47,543 nt of DNA from Candidatus Zhuqueibacterota bacterium (GTDB lineage Bacteria > Zhuqueibacterota > Zhuqueibacteria > Thermofontimicrobiales > Thiofontviventaceae), in contig JAFGOE010000077.1 in the NCBI GenBank assembly GCA_016926625.1, positions 1 through 47,543 of the forward strand, given 5' to 3'. Shown piece after piece: positions 8,836 to 19,800 of this stretch. The notes under the pieces are model-generated. The model saw only the letters and a program-made list of their open reading frames with translations. It did no database searches and was not told where the DNA came from. Position 1 is the first letter of the stretch, and each line of letters starts with the position of its first letter. The translations under genes and the position numbers were made by a program.

Positions 8836-9774
8836 ATGCTAGGTGTGGTTTTTAAAAACAATAAATTAAAAATCGTCGAAGTCGAAAGTTCAACGGGAAA
8901 TCAATACAGAATCAATCGAATAATCGAAGGAACGTTAGATTTCCCGTTTACTTTGGAATCGATTCTCGAGAACAAACATGCAGTGGATTATGCTAACAAT
9001 CTCAGGGCATACATCGACCAACATGGTTTTGATTCTGAGGGAGCAGCATTTAGTTTATCTAACGATTTAGTCATCATAAAAAAGTATCCCTATGATAATA
9101 ATTTTTCAGACCGAGAGATTGTAGACCAGGTGGATTGGGAGGTAAAACAGTTTTCTTTCTCTGACGGTGATGCCTACATTATCGATTTTCAAAAATTAAA
9201 CTCAATGCAAAACAAATCCCACAAAGAGATGATCATTGTAGCTGTTCGAGATGCTGTCGTGGATTTCATAAAAACAATATTCAAACATGCACGTCTGAAA
9301 CTTCAAGTCCTCGATGCGGATGTATTTGCAGCAATTCGTGCCATCAATACAAACTACGATATACGAGACTGTGCTAAATGCGCGCTCGTCGAGATCGATG
9401 CTCACAAGATCCAAATAACCATCGTCGAAAGCGGAGAGTTTAATTTTACTCAACCCATATTCTTGAATCAGAACAATGAAGAATCACGTGTCATCATGAA
9501 CGATGATGTGGTTAGGATACTATCAAAAGAACTAAAACGTATTATTCTCGAGAAAAAAATTGGCGAAAAAATTGAGGATTTATCACGTATTTTTATTTAC
9601 GGTGATGCAGTCCCTGAAGATGTGCTCAAATTTCTCCAAAATACCTATAATGTGCGTATTGATCGTGCAAATCCTTTCCGGCAATTACGATTTGCGCAGA
9701 ATGTGGTGGTCGATAAAAATATCTGGTCTAAACCAGAAACGTTTACCGTGTGTGTGGGATCGGCTTTAAGGTAA
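8836..9774 (+). CDS. PilM-like pilus assembly ATPase (actin fold), divergent
   Basis: Likely cytoplasmic actin-like protein that binds the N-terminus of a PilN-like partner. I start at ATG 8836 (312 residues), because MLGVVFKNNKLKIVEVE aligns with the usual PilM opening MLGIDIGSSSIKVVE. The frame stays open upstream to a GTG at 8731, but those residues look unlike coding sequence. The ending, NPFRQLRFAQN followed by FTVCVGSALR, is the typical PilM C-terminus (NPF... then a VAVGLALR-like end). The phosphate-1 loop lacks the Asp-Gly-Ser pattern, so nucleotide binding may be altered. A start with a membrane PilN-like gene 51 bp downstream supports the call. Confidence 0.65.
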   Translation: MLGVVFKNNKLKIVEVESSTGNQYRINRIIEGTLDFPFTLESILENKHAVDYANNLRAYIDQHGFDSEGAAFSLSNDLVIIKKYPYDNNFSDREIVDQVDWEVKQFSFSDGDAYIIDFQKLNSMQNKSHKEMIIVAVRDAVVDFIKTIFKHARLKLQVLDADVFAAIRAINTNYDIRDCAKCALVEIDAHKIQITIVESGEFNFTQPIFLNQNNEESRVIMNDDVVRILSKELKRIILEKKIGEKIEDLSRIFIYGDAVPEDVLKFLQNTYNVRIDRANPFRQLRFAQNVVVDKNIWSKPETFTVCVGSALR

Positions 9775-9825
9775 TCAATCATAATTAAATATATTAAGTA
9801 GGCCTAATAGAAGAAGGAGAAGGCC

Positions 9826-10794
9826 ATGGTAGATATCAATTTATTAGGTGATGACAAGTATCAGAACGATAGTGAAGAGGAAAGTGATAATTTTTCTCAT
9901 ACCTACAGTACTGATTCTAAAGAACTAACATCTGATTCACATTTATCAGACTCCGATCTACATTCATACGATCGAAGCTATACCCGAAGTAGTTCAAAGA
10001 AATCCTTTTTTATTATAGCTCTCATCGTATCGATTGCGATCATTATCATCGCGTACTTATTATACAATTTTTCACGTGATAATGGTCGTAAAACCAAACA
10101 GTTATCCGATGAAATACCGGCGTCTGATAAATCGGCGACAACTGATGTTCTCGTGCCAACTCCGGTTCCGACTATTGAACCCGACTTATCACCATTTGTA
10201 CGACAGATGGTGACATCGACTCAAAATGGAATTCATACGGTTGAGACTATCTTAAATTCTATTCCACAGACTATAAATTTTACCATGATTCAATATCAGG
10301 ACGGGAATTTTCTGACAGAGGTGATCGGTAACTCATCAGCCGAAATTTCTCAATTGAACGCGCAATTACAGCAGACAGGTTCTGAGCAGGTCAAGTTGCT
10401 TTCACAGGAACAGAAAACTTATCAGGGAATCAATTATCAGCAGGCACTTCTGAATGGATCGCTCTCAAGACCAGACGGCGCGATTCTCAAGGAACCTTCG
10501 TATCTGAATGTCAATAATATCAAATCCGATTTCCAAATAAGTTGCAACCAAAGCGGTTTGAATTTGAAACAGTTCGAAGTGAAAAAAGAAACCCAGGTAT
10601 CCGGGTATACTAAAGTGCCGGTATTTTTCAGAGCAGTGGGAACGAAAAAAGCAGCCATGGATTTTTTAGCTGATCTTAAAAATAAAAACCTGAACGTCAA
10701 TCTGTCAAAGATAGTTCTTATTGGATCCGAAAAGCTAAAATCGCAAGACAATATAAATCTTATTTTAAATATGGAAGTCTATCAACCACGTTAA
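9826..10794 (+). CDS. PilN/PilO-like inner-membrane protein
   Basis: A 322-residue bitopic protein. Seen: the N-terminus MVDINLLG, which matches the PilN signature that docks onto PilM; an unusually long acidic and serine-rich cytoplasmic stretch (about 9-58); one membrane helix at about 63-83 (FIIALIVSIAIIIIAYLLY); and a periplasmic part. Its last 100 residues (from about VPVFFRAVGTKKAAMDFL) resemble the ferredoxin-like domain of PilO/PilN. It may combine the roles of PilN and PilO, since no separate PilO gene follows. An AAGGAGAAGG ribosome site precedes the ATG. The fold assignment is by motif and context only. Confidence 0.6.
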   Translation: MVDINLLGDDKYQNDSEEESDNFSHTYSTDSKELTSDSHLSDSDLHSYDRSYTRSSSKKSFFIIALIVSIAIIIIAYLLYNFSRDNGRKTKQLSDEIPASDKSATTDVLVPTPVPTIEPDLSPFVRQMVTSTQNGIHTVETILNSIPQTINFTMIQYQDGNFLTEVIGNSSAEISQLNAQLQQTGSEQVKLLSQEQKTYQGINYQQALLNGSLSRPDGAILKEPSYLNVNNIKSDFQISCNQSGLNLKQFEVKKETQVSGYTKVPVFFRAVGTKKAAMDFLADLKNKNLNVNLSKIVLIGSEKLKSQDNINLILNMEVYQPR

Positions 10795-10821
10795 TTTTTA
10801 TCCTGTTGAGTAGTTTGATAC

Positions 10822-11382
10822 ATGCGAATTATCGGCGGAATTAGAAGAGGGCATACTATATTATGCCCTAAATCTTCTTTCGTGAGACCGACAACGGATT
10901 TTATTAGAGAATATATCTATAACGTTTTGAGTGATAAGGTTCGTGACTCCGTGGTCCTGGATTTGTTCGCCGGGACAGGCAGTCTGGGATTGGAAGCTTT
11001 GAGCAGAGGTGCAGCAACAGCAGTTTTCGTTGAGAAAAATCGAAACGTTAGTCAAATTTTGTCATCTAATATCAGTAAACTCAAATTTGACGCTAATTCC
11101 CAAGTCATAGTAAACGATGTATTTTCCTTTCTGAAGAAAAAACATGAGTTTTATCATTATTTCGACTTAATTTTTGCTGACCCTCCATACTATTCCAATG
11201 ATTATGATAAATTATTGAATCTAATCTCCGAAAAACAGTGGCTGATAGAACATGGTCTGCTGGTTGTGGAACATGATGTACACCTGAATCTGATGGATTC
11301 ATATGATAATATAAGATTAATTAGAAGCAAAAAAGCAGGTATAACAGCGATTTCTATCTTTGAACAACATTGTAGAGGCTAA
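10822..11382 (+). CDS. rsmD: 16S rRNA (guanine966-N2)-methyltransferase RsmD
   Basis: Methylates G966 of 16S rRNA with SAM. The 186 residues fit. Seen: the N-terminal MRIIGGIRRG and RPTTDFIREYIYN segments typical of RsmD, motif I VLDLFAGTGSLGLEALSRGA, and the catalytic motif FADPPYYSNDY. The rsmD-coaD order with overlap is a widely conserved pair. ATG at 10822. Confidence 0.93.
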   Translation: MRIIGGIRRGHTILCPKSSFVRPTTDFIREYIYNVLSDKVRDSVVLDLFAGTGSLGLEALSRGAATAVFVEKNRNVSQILSSNISKLKFDANSQVIVNDVFSFLKKKHEFYHYFDLIFADPPYYSNDYDKLLNLISEKQWLIEHGLLVVEHDVHLNLMDSYDNIRLIRSKKAGITAISIFEQHCRG

Positions 11383-11383
11383 T

Positions 11384-11866
11384 TTGAGAATCGGAATTTA
11401 TCCTGGAACGTTTGATCCGATCACTAACGGTCATATCGATATCATCTTGCGGTCGACCATGATATTCGATCAGGTAGTCGTTGCGGTTACCACAAATCAA
11501 AATAAATCTCCACTGTTTACCGTTGAAGAACGGATCGAAATGATCAGGGCGTCGCTAAAATCCCTCGATCATATTGAAATAGAGAGCTTTGATGAACTTC
11601 TGGTAAACTACGCTCTCCGAAAAAAAGCGTCTGCTCTCATTCGTGGTTTGAGGGCTACTTCTGATTTTGAATACGAATTTCAAATGGCATTGATGAATAG
11701 TAAGCTATGCAAAGATCTAATTACCGTTTTTCTCATGCCTAATGAAAAATATACGTATCTGAATTCTACCATCGTCAAAGAAGTGGCGCGACTCGGCGGA
11801 AGCGTGGAATGTTTTGTTAGTCATTTTGTCAATGAAAAATTAAAGGTAAAATTTAATCTTACGTAA
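11384..11866 (+). CDS. coaD: phosphopantetheine adenylyltransferase CoaD
   Basis: Transfers AMP to 4'-phosphopantetheine in coenzyme A synthesis. I start at TTG 11384, two bases after the rsmD TAA, with GAGG upstream. This gives 160 residues beginning RIGIYPGTFDPITNGHID, the family length; the frame is open back to 11360. Seen: the nucleotidyltransferase motif TNGH, RGLRATSDFEYEFQMALMN, and the C-terminal STIVKEVARLGG that corresponds to the family's ISSTxVKE motif. Confidence 0.94.
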   Translation: MRIGIYPGTFDPITNGHIDIILRSTMIFDQVVVAVTTNQNKSPLFTVEERIEMIRASLKSLDHIEIESFDELLVNYALRKKASALIRGLRATSDFEYEFQMALMNSKLCKDLITVFLMPNEKYTYLNSTIVKEVARLGGSVECFVSHFVNEKLKVKFNLT

Positions 11867-11888
11867 TTTATAACTCAGGTAGGTCACG

Positions 11889-13001
11889 ATGGAAGCATTC
11901 GGATTGAACAACGAAATTTTAGTCGGAGGTAAAAAATTTCATGTGCAGACAAATTATTTAGAGCCGGCACAAAAAGTTACTGCGACTGTCTATGAAAATG
12001 GAAAAATTATTCTCAAGAAAGAGGTCAAAACAAACGAGACATACTCACAAGCGAAAATTAATGAAATAGTCGAACAAGCCCATAAAGAGATGATCGAAGA
12101 GATCGAGCTGCTTTTCTATATCTCGGAAAAAGTACGTACTATTCGACATGCCAACTCGAATAATAAATTGGGAATCGTTTTTTCTCAACATAACCTGTTT
12201 GAAGAAGCTATCCAGGAATTTAAGAATGCAATAGAAATCGAACCAGAATTATCCGATGCTTATAAAAATTTATGTAACGTCTATCTGAAAGTGGGCGATA
12301 TCAATAATGCTCTCGATATCATCAATGATGGTATTCAACGGTATCCTGATTATCCTGATTTTCATGTATCTCGCGGAAATTGCCTGTTGGAGAAAGGTGA
12401 CTACGCAGAAGCAATGCATGAATTTAACTCGGCTTTGGAGATGAATGACGTCTACTATCAGGCTCGATTGAGACTCGTTATCGCTCTGCTGAAAAGTTTG
12501 CTCGAAAATGTGGAAGAAAACACGATCCCACCTATAGAAGACAGAAAAGAGCTCATCATCAATCATCTGCAAAAAATCGAACGATATATCGATTCTGATG
12601 TATTGCTCGACGTGTATCAGAAATTTGATGATCTTAAATACAAGGAAATGTACGATACGTTGACCGATTATCAGCACCTTTTGGATGAGAAGATAGATTT
12701 GGAACATCTATTCTATCTTAAATTTATGTTCGGCGGCAAAGGTAAAGACGATCAGTATATCGGTGAATACGTGCAGGCACTCTCTAAAGAAATCGAGAAA
12801 AATCCTCAATTTGCAGATTACAGAAATAACCTCGGTGTCGCTTATCTCATCCAATGCCGTAATCTGTTTCTCAATGCACTGGATGAATTTCGTCAAGCTC
12901 TAAAGATCAATCCGAACTTTAAAAAAGCAGAAAAAAACCTTAAACTCGCTGAAAATGATGGAAAAGGCTTTCTGATCCTACTACGCGCTATATTGAAATG
13001 A
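11889..13001 (+). CDS. tetratricopeptide-repeat protein, unknown role
   Basis: A 370-residue protein without signal peptide or membrane helix, so probably cytoplasmic. Seen: an N-terminal beta-rich segment of about 60 residues (FHVQTNYLEPAQKVTATVYE), a helical link to residue 85, then TPR units from about 93 (LGIVFSQHNLFEEAIQEF, YKNLCNVYLKVGDINNAL, and others). After a helical insertion it ends with another TPR near 310-360 (LGVAYLIQCRNLFLNALDEF). It is last in the hrcA-led run and is followed by a hairpin. I do not recognise a specific function; TPRs suggest a scaffold. Confidence 0.7.
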   Translation: MEAFGLNNEILVGGKKFHVQTNYLEPAQKVTATVYENGKIILKKEVKTNETYSQAKINEIVEQAHKEMIEEIELLFYISEKVRTIRHANSNNKLGIVFSQHNLFEEAIQEFKNAIEIEPELSDAYKNLCNVYLKVGDINNALDIINDGIQRYPDYPDFHVSRGNCLLEKGDYAEAMHEFNSALEMNDVYYQARLRLVIALLKSLLENVEENTIPPIEDRKELIINHLQKIERYIDSDVLLDVYQKFDDLKYKEMYDTLTDYQHLLDEKIDLEHLFYLKFMFGGKGKDDQYIGEYVQALSKEIEKNPQFADYRNNLGVAYLIQCRNLFLNALDEFRQALKINPNFKKAEKNLKLAENDGKGFLILLRAILK

Positions 13002-13018
13002 GTTAAATCTCCTTTAAT

Positions 13019-13059
13019 AACTGTCTGATTATTAATTTGTTATTAATAATCAGACAGTT
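13019..13059 (+). terminator. perfect 18-bp inverted repeat, likely terminator
   Basis: An 18-bp arm beginning AACTGTCTGATT (13019-13036) is the exact reverse complement of 13042-13059, with a 5-nt loop TTGTT. It lies 18 bp after the TPR gene and before the next promoter. The downstream sequence is T/C-rich rather than a pure T run, so it may be an intrinsic terminator working on either strand, or a repeat. Confidence 0.55.
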
Positions 13060-13125
13060 CATTTCCTTTCTATTCTATCTCCCGATCGATTAATATCATA
13101 CACATTATTAACTACTTAGGTAATA

Positions 13126-13134
13126 TGGTATAAT
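13126..13134 (+). promoter_or_regulatory. extended -10 promoter for the exported-protein block
   Basis: TGGTATAAT (TG 13126-13127, TATAAT 13129-13134) is a perfect extended -10. The -35 region is poor. The expected start near 13141 gives a leader of about 60 nt before the likely ATG at 13201. Confidence 0.55.
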
Positions 13135-13200
13135 ATTTGCATAAGTTATTACTTTGATATAATAACGCACATTCAGTGAGTAATGATTGGAGCAATGACC

Positions 13201-13704
13201 ATGTATCTAGTTGAAACAGATAGAATGAGTGATACAAAAATGTTACATCCAATGCTGTTTTTCATAGCATTGATGATCTTTGCATATCCTGCTTCCGGTA
13301 GGCCAGCGGATGAAATATCAGTGCACCCAGTTAATTCGGTAAGTAACACACATTCCGTGTACCAGGTTGAACTGAACCTGGATCACGATATTCCGGCCAA
13401 TGCGATTATCCGGTGTCGTTTCCCCGCATCCTTTGATCTGAAAAACGTTGTGATCGGGGGTTCGACTACTATCAACGGTGGTTTCGCTCTGAAAGTGCAG
13501 GATCACATCGTTATCTTGCAACGTTCAGGCCTTGGAGAAGTGATCAAGTCCAATACCCCGGTCGATGTAAAATTCGCCGAAGTGTTCAATCCGGACTCAG
13601 GATCGGATGACTATGTCCTGCAGGTGGAAATCTTGGCAAACGAATTAATTATTGCGAAGCAGGATGTGAAGCTGATCATCAGCCCAAATGCTGCTGTACA
13701 ATAA
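13201..13704 (+). CDS. small exported protein, homologous to N-terminal domain of the giant protein
   Basis: A 167-residue secreted or periplasmic protein. The start is ATG 13201, eight bases after GGAG; in-frame ATGs at 13183 and 13195 are possible. Seen: a hydrophobic signal segment (MLFFIALMIFAYPASG) and then an all-beta domain of about 120 residues. Its pattern (RCRFPASFDLKNVVIGG, INGGF) matches the first domain of the downstream 2508-residue protein (RLQFPEGFDLSTVSIAH, INGGF). It has no PNPF-type sorting domain. I do not recognise a function; it may be a short relative or a partner subunit of the giant protein. Confidence 0.7.
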   Translation: MYLVETDRMSDTKMLHPMLFFIALMIFAYPASGRPADEISVHPVNSVSNTHSVYQVELNLDHDIPANAIIRCRFPASFDLKNVVIGGSTTINGGFALKVQDHIVILQRSGLGEVIKSNTPVDVKFAEVFNPDSGSDDYVLQVEILANELIIAKQDVKLIISPNAAVQ

Positions 13705-13892
13705 TGAATGGCATGGTGAAAGAAAAAGATGATTAATTAATTAATAATGAATTTTCAACTATATATCATTGATAAAACAGAAAATATGTACGAGATGATG
13801 GGCGTTGTTACCGTCATCCATTGTTTAATAAAAATTCGACATAGAAATCAGTAAAAGAAATCGCACAGTATATAGCAGCCAGGAATGCACCA

Positions 13893-16800
13893 ATGAGATT
13901 TAGACTTCTTTGGATTAATTTAGCAACCGTTGCGTTTATCATTTTGTCTGTGAATGCAGAATTAAAAGCGCAATCACCAGGTACATTGACCAATATGATC
14001 GTATCGAGCAATGACTCGAGAGCTGGTGAAGGGGCAATTTATACATTTAATTTTACCACATCAGCATTTGGAAACGGAGTAAATACCGGGTTACCCAGCG
14101 ACGGAAAAATTCGCTTGCAGTTCCCGGAAGGATTCGATTTATCAACCGTATCGATCGCCCACTCGACAAACGGAAGCATAAATGGCGGCTTTTCCTCGAT
14201 CAATATTACCACCGTCGGTGTGGATACATTTATCGATCTGACCCGAGATAATACCGGCAGCAATGTGGGTACGTCTCAACCATTGAGCTTAAGTATTGCG
14301 ATGATCATTAATACCAAAGAAGTCAGAAGTAATTATTCGATGAATATCATGACGATGACAAGTACAAACATCTATATCGACCAGGGGAGCGGAACATTCC
14401 CCATAACCGCGGGTCCGCTCATGTTCTTGAGTATTGATGACGCACCTAATGGAAGTGGTAATGCGATAACTACGTTTTCACTCCCGGTGGATCAGACAAA
14501 AACATTGTACGCAGTAGGATATGATGCATATGGTAACTATGTCGGTAATATTAGTGTGACGTGGAACGTCACCAACCAGATTGGTACCGTCTCGCCGAAC
14601 GATGGAACAAAGGCATGGACAACCTTTACGGCTACGACTGCCGGAAGTGGAATCGTGTCGGCTAACGATGGATCGGGCCATGTCGATAACACCGATTTAA
14701 TCACGGTGAATGCCGGGGCTCTTAGTTCGATTAAAATATTAGAAGGATCGAGTGGTAACAGCGCCGAATTAGTTGATCAGATGATGACGACAGACCAAAC
14801 ACTGACTGTCCATGCTGCAGGCTATGATGTAAATAACAACTATATCGGTGATGTTGAGGTCGATTGGAGTCTATCCGATTCAATCGGCTTAATCTCTCCT
14901 GCATCCAATTCGATAGTCTCCTATTTCTATGCGAATACCGTGGGTACAGGACGAATTCATGCTTCTCATCCCACAGCCGGAGCCGATGAAACTGGCGACA
15001 TCCTTGTTACAGTCGGAAAATTAAACTACATCACAATAGCAGAGGGGGATTCCGGCGATACGAATGAATTAAACGATACTATCATCCACGCCGGAGATAC
15101 ACTACGATTACACGCTGCTGGTTTTGATGCGGATGGCAATTATGTCGATGACGTCGACGTCGACTGGTACGTTGTCGATGCCATCGGTACGGTCAATCCA
15201 TCATCGAATGCGATGGTCACTACTTTCTTCGCTCAGAAATCAGGAACAGGATATATCAGGGCGGTTCATGCAACCGTAGGAAATGATAGAACCGGAGACA
15301 TCGAAGTCAAACCAGGCGATTTACATCACTTGATCATTGAGAGCGGTTCTGACAAGATTCGAAGCGAAGTGCAGGACACAGTCGTCCATGTGAATAAAGA
15401 CCTCGAATTATATGCAGCCGGATATGACGAATTTAATAATTATATCAGAGACGTCGTGGCAACATGGAGACAAACAGGGACGCTCGATTTTCCTGATTCA
15501 TTGACTGGACGCAAAATTAGCTTTGCACCGATCACCCCCGGGTCCTCGGGGAGGATCTATTGTGATTCCCTGAATGTGTTTCCTGATACCACCGGATTAT
15601 TGACCGTTGGGAACGCCACACAAATTGTCATAACGACGATACCAGGCCAGATTTCCACCGAATTGCACGATATAACCATAGCGGCAGATGAGACATTGAG
15701 GCTGTATGCATCAGGATTTGATATCAATGGGTACTATGTAGGACTGGTTGAGGTCGATTGGCTGATCTCAGGATTGGCTCCGGATACGAGTTCATCGTCT
15801 ACATCATTGCTGTTTAATCCCACCACGGCCAATCTGAGCGGAAAAATATTTGCAAGACATGCGACAGTGCCGGATGATTCCACCGGTATCATCAGCGTTA
15901 TCCCGGGCGCACCATCGGGGAGATTTCGTTTATTGCCAGAATCGCTTGAAATGTCCTCTAATAGTGCGGACACCATTGCATTTACATCCACTGTCGTAAG
16001 GGACAATGATCAAAATGTCGTATCCGATGAAAACTTGATGACAATTAGTTACTCACCTGCAACATTAGGACTCACCATACTACCTGTCGATGATAGCCCT
16101 GAATATACAGGTCATCAGATACGTTTGGATTCAAACAGTAGACTCAATTTCCATATTATTTCCGGTAACAGGGGCGGAACTGCGTCCATCGTCGCCAACA
16201 GCATCCGAGGCAGCGCGCATGCTGATACCTTGATGAAAATAACTGGTCTGCGTGTCCTCTCTGTCAATTCTACCAATGATAGTCTGAGCCAGGGACAACA
16301 GGATATTCAAGTTCAAATGCTCATTAAAAACACCGGTACGACCGATCTGCATTCCCTGATATCAAGATTGAAATTTTATTCGGCGACAAAAGAAAATTTG
16401 AGAAACGATTATACCGTCGATGATGTGACAATCGATTCTCTCGATATCGGTGAAGAGAGATTGATCACGTTTCCCGTCTCTATTCGGAATGATGCACAGA
16501 CCGGAACAGTCTTTGTGGATGGTTACGTCGAAGGTATGACGACCGGTGGTGTCGCTTTACAGGATACCTCCGCTACCTCTGTTCATTCATGGCTGGTACT
16601 GAAGCCTGCAAGACTGCGTGTGATAGATATATCTGCTCCCGATGTGGTCGAACAGGGTACGGTGACCACCGTTTACATGAGAATAGAGAATACAGGGGAA
16701 GCTACCGCCACGGTTCATGCAGACACCCTGTTTTTTTATACCGAAACCCCTTACGTCGATGTGACTCAGGAGTATGACCAGGTACCAAAGCAGAGGCATC

Positions 16801-19800
16801 CTTTCTACATACGACCAGGTCAAATAAAAACCCTGGAATTTACGGTTTCTATAGGTGCGAACTCGTCTAAAGGGAATATTGTCATCGACGGAAGCGTCTA
16901 TGGAAGCGATAAAAATAGTGGTCAGTTGTTGAACGATATGCATGCGGATACAACCGATGTCTGGGAGGTGAAGAAAAAGGGAGAGATCGAGGTGCTGACA
17001 TTTGAGCCGTCACAGGGATTTGTCAATCTGGGACAGCAGAGTATCTGGTATGTGAGTATGACGATCGAAAATAAATTCGAAACAATGGATCTGTTTCTCG
17101 ATAGCACAAGACTTGAATTTTTCGCCGGAACCGATGATATTACATCACAATTTAATGTAGTTGCTCCTGCTCAGTTTGTAGAGTTCTCTGGAACGGATAC
17201 ACTCTTCTCAAATCAGATACAAACTGTCCTTTTCCAAATCCGACGATCCAGCGTCCAGACGCTGGGCAATATTCGATTAAAGGGACATATCTATTTGAGT
17301 GATATCGCTCATACCACGTTGATCGCGGTAGCGGAAAATCAGGTGATTGTAAAGGAACCATCACAATTGACCATTCAGGAGCTAATGCTATCACAAGATG
17401 AAGTGACGGTCGGCCAGGGAAAAGATTGGTATGTCAAGTGCGTCCTTGAAAATAGCGGATCCAGTCCGATTAGACTGTTGCTCGATTCAACGATGACGAC
17501 GCTCACGTTTTCCGCAGCAGAAGGCTATAAGGTTCGCCATGACACGGCTCTCGTTCTCAGCGGGAACGATATATTAGAAGCGCAGCATCTGGATACTTTA
17601 GTCTTTACGATCGATGAGACAGGGCACATTTCCGGGTTCAATCGTCTTGAACTGGTGATTCCATACATCGATACCATCGCGACAAACGATACCTTGCAGG
17701 CGACTGACTCAGATCATCAAATTTTGGTGGAAACATTACCGCACCTGCGCATTAAAGAGACAAAAAACATGGCGGTCAATGCGCCATCCGTGAATACCAA
17801 TCAACATTTTGATCTGTTGGTCGTTTTAGAAAATCTGGGGGATGATGCGGCTTTGAATGCCGTACTTTATGTGGAAACGGATAGTCATTCTTCAATAGCT
17901 CCCCTGGCACCGGTCATGATTAGGGGTCACGATGTCGATTCACTCTATGTTCATGTAACCGCTGATAGCAATTGGAGTTTTGGTGAATGGTTCACTTCAT
18001 CAATAACAGAGGTACATGGCGAAAATACCAGCGAGTTTGATGATTCTATCGAGATTGAGGCAATCGATGATACCGCAAAAACTGTCATCCAGCGTCCGGC
18101 CAATGTATCACTTAAATCGTTGCTCCTACCAGGAAATCCGGTGAAGGCTTTATCCGCGGATTGGGAGTTGAAAGCTGTCGTTGAAAGGCTTAATGCAGGC
18201 ACTGTAGAATTTGATCTTCCAGACGAGAATAGCATACGGTTTTATCATAACGACGCAGAACAGACAGATTATTTCGTGACAAGACCCACCATGTTCGTCA
18301 ACAGCGGAAATTTAATCTTGAGCGGATGGGACGTGATCCACGATACGTTGATATTCACGATCGATAAGACGGGGCTGATGGGCGGAGAAATTGTCGTGGA
18401 TGTCACTTTGACTGGTCGATATCTCAATAACGATAGTACGTTCATCATCGAAAAGACAGCACTGCTGAACGTTGAATCCACAGCGAACTTGCGTATTCTG
18501 AGAACAGATCCGGTGTGTCCGAATACACAGGATGAGATCGGCGTACTTAGCACCGGTCAAAATTACGAAGTTCAGGTGACCATACAGAACACGGGTGATG
18601 AGGATGTCGAGGACGTTCATATTGCGCTCCGCTCCGGATCAAACACCTATCGACGCACTGTCGACCGCACATCGAAGCTGAGTCAACTTGCTGTTAATTT
18701 TCCCCTCATGGCTCCTGAGAGTGAACAGAAATTGCAGTTCACATCCTCTCTGGAATCTGCCATATCCAGTCTAAGTGGTATTCCCGCCACGATAACTGCT
18801 GCGGTCGATTCTACCGTGACCTTTCAAGTGGAGAAAAAGGCTGCGCTCGTGGTGAAGCTTTATGATGACGACGCCGTTCTCACGATGGGGCGTATCGCTC
18901 ATGTGCGTTATGTCGTTGAAAATCTTGGAACTGCGGATACAGATAGCAGTGGAAAAGTAATGGTATCTTTACCCGCGGGATATCGCATCGAGGTAGAAAA
19001 CACGATCGATTCGAATAATGTCGTTCTTAATTTTATGACCGATCAGACGGATACCCTGAATATATGGCCGCCGGCTAATGTATCGAGTGGCGACCTGTTA
19101 CAGGTGACGATCAATACACCGCCTAAAGATGTTAATATGGGGCTACCCGCTTATGTCGAATCGCATTTGGATACATTGTATCTGAAAACAGTAAATTCAA
19201 ACATGAACGTCATGTCAAGGATTACCTGGCCTACTGGTGCAGTTGATAATATTGTATCCACAGATCAACTTTTCGATTTACAGGCAACTATATCAAAATC
19301 AGATAACATTAAATCGGTTGTGTCTGCTATCGAACTGCCCTATGGATATCAACTTGATTTTAATGAAGACTCCGTTAAGAATGTAAACTCGGGACGTGTC
19401 ACATGGAGAATCAGATCACCTGAAGTGGAACATCTGGAAAATAGATCATTACTTATTAAAACTGTTGGTTTTATTGGAGAAAATGAGTATATTATAGCTG
19501 ATACGCTCGAAGTGAAGTGTGAGAAGAAAGCACAGCTGTATATTTCAGATGTCGGCATCATTTCACCGGCTCAAACAGATAGCACGCTGGTTATTAATCA
19601 GTCCTTCACCGTTTCAGCTACCGTAATTAATGAAGGATTAGCGGATGTAGCGGGCAAGGGATCGCTAAGAATATCGTTCGGATCGACAGGCGTGACGACT
19701 CTTCAGGATACGATAAAGCAGTTTACGGTGGGCAATCCGGTGTTGTGGGACTTACGGGCGCCGGCTTACGTCATGGGGACAGGAAAAATAACCTTCACGA

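Noticed and set aside
13794..13818. 8-bp stem with a wobble between the small exported gene and the giant gene
   Set aside because: The loop is 9 nt and no T tract follows; within expectation for this base composition.
16589..16943. Several ORFs of 60-120 codons on both strands inside the giant protein gene
   Set aside because: They are shadows of a strongly supported reading frame with clear domain structure.
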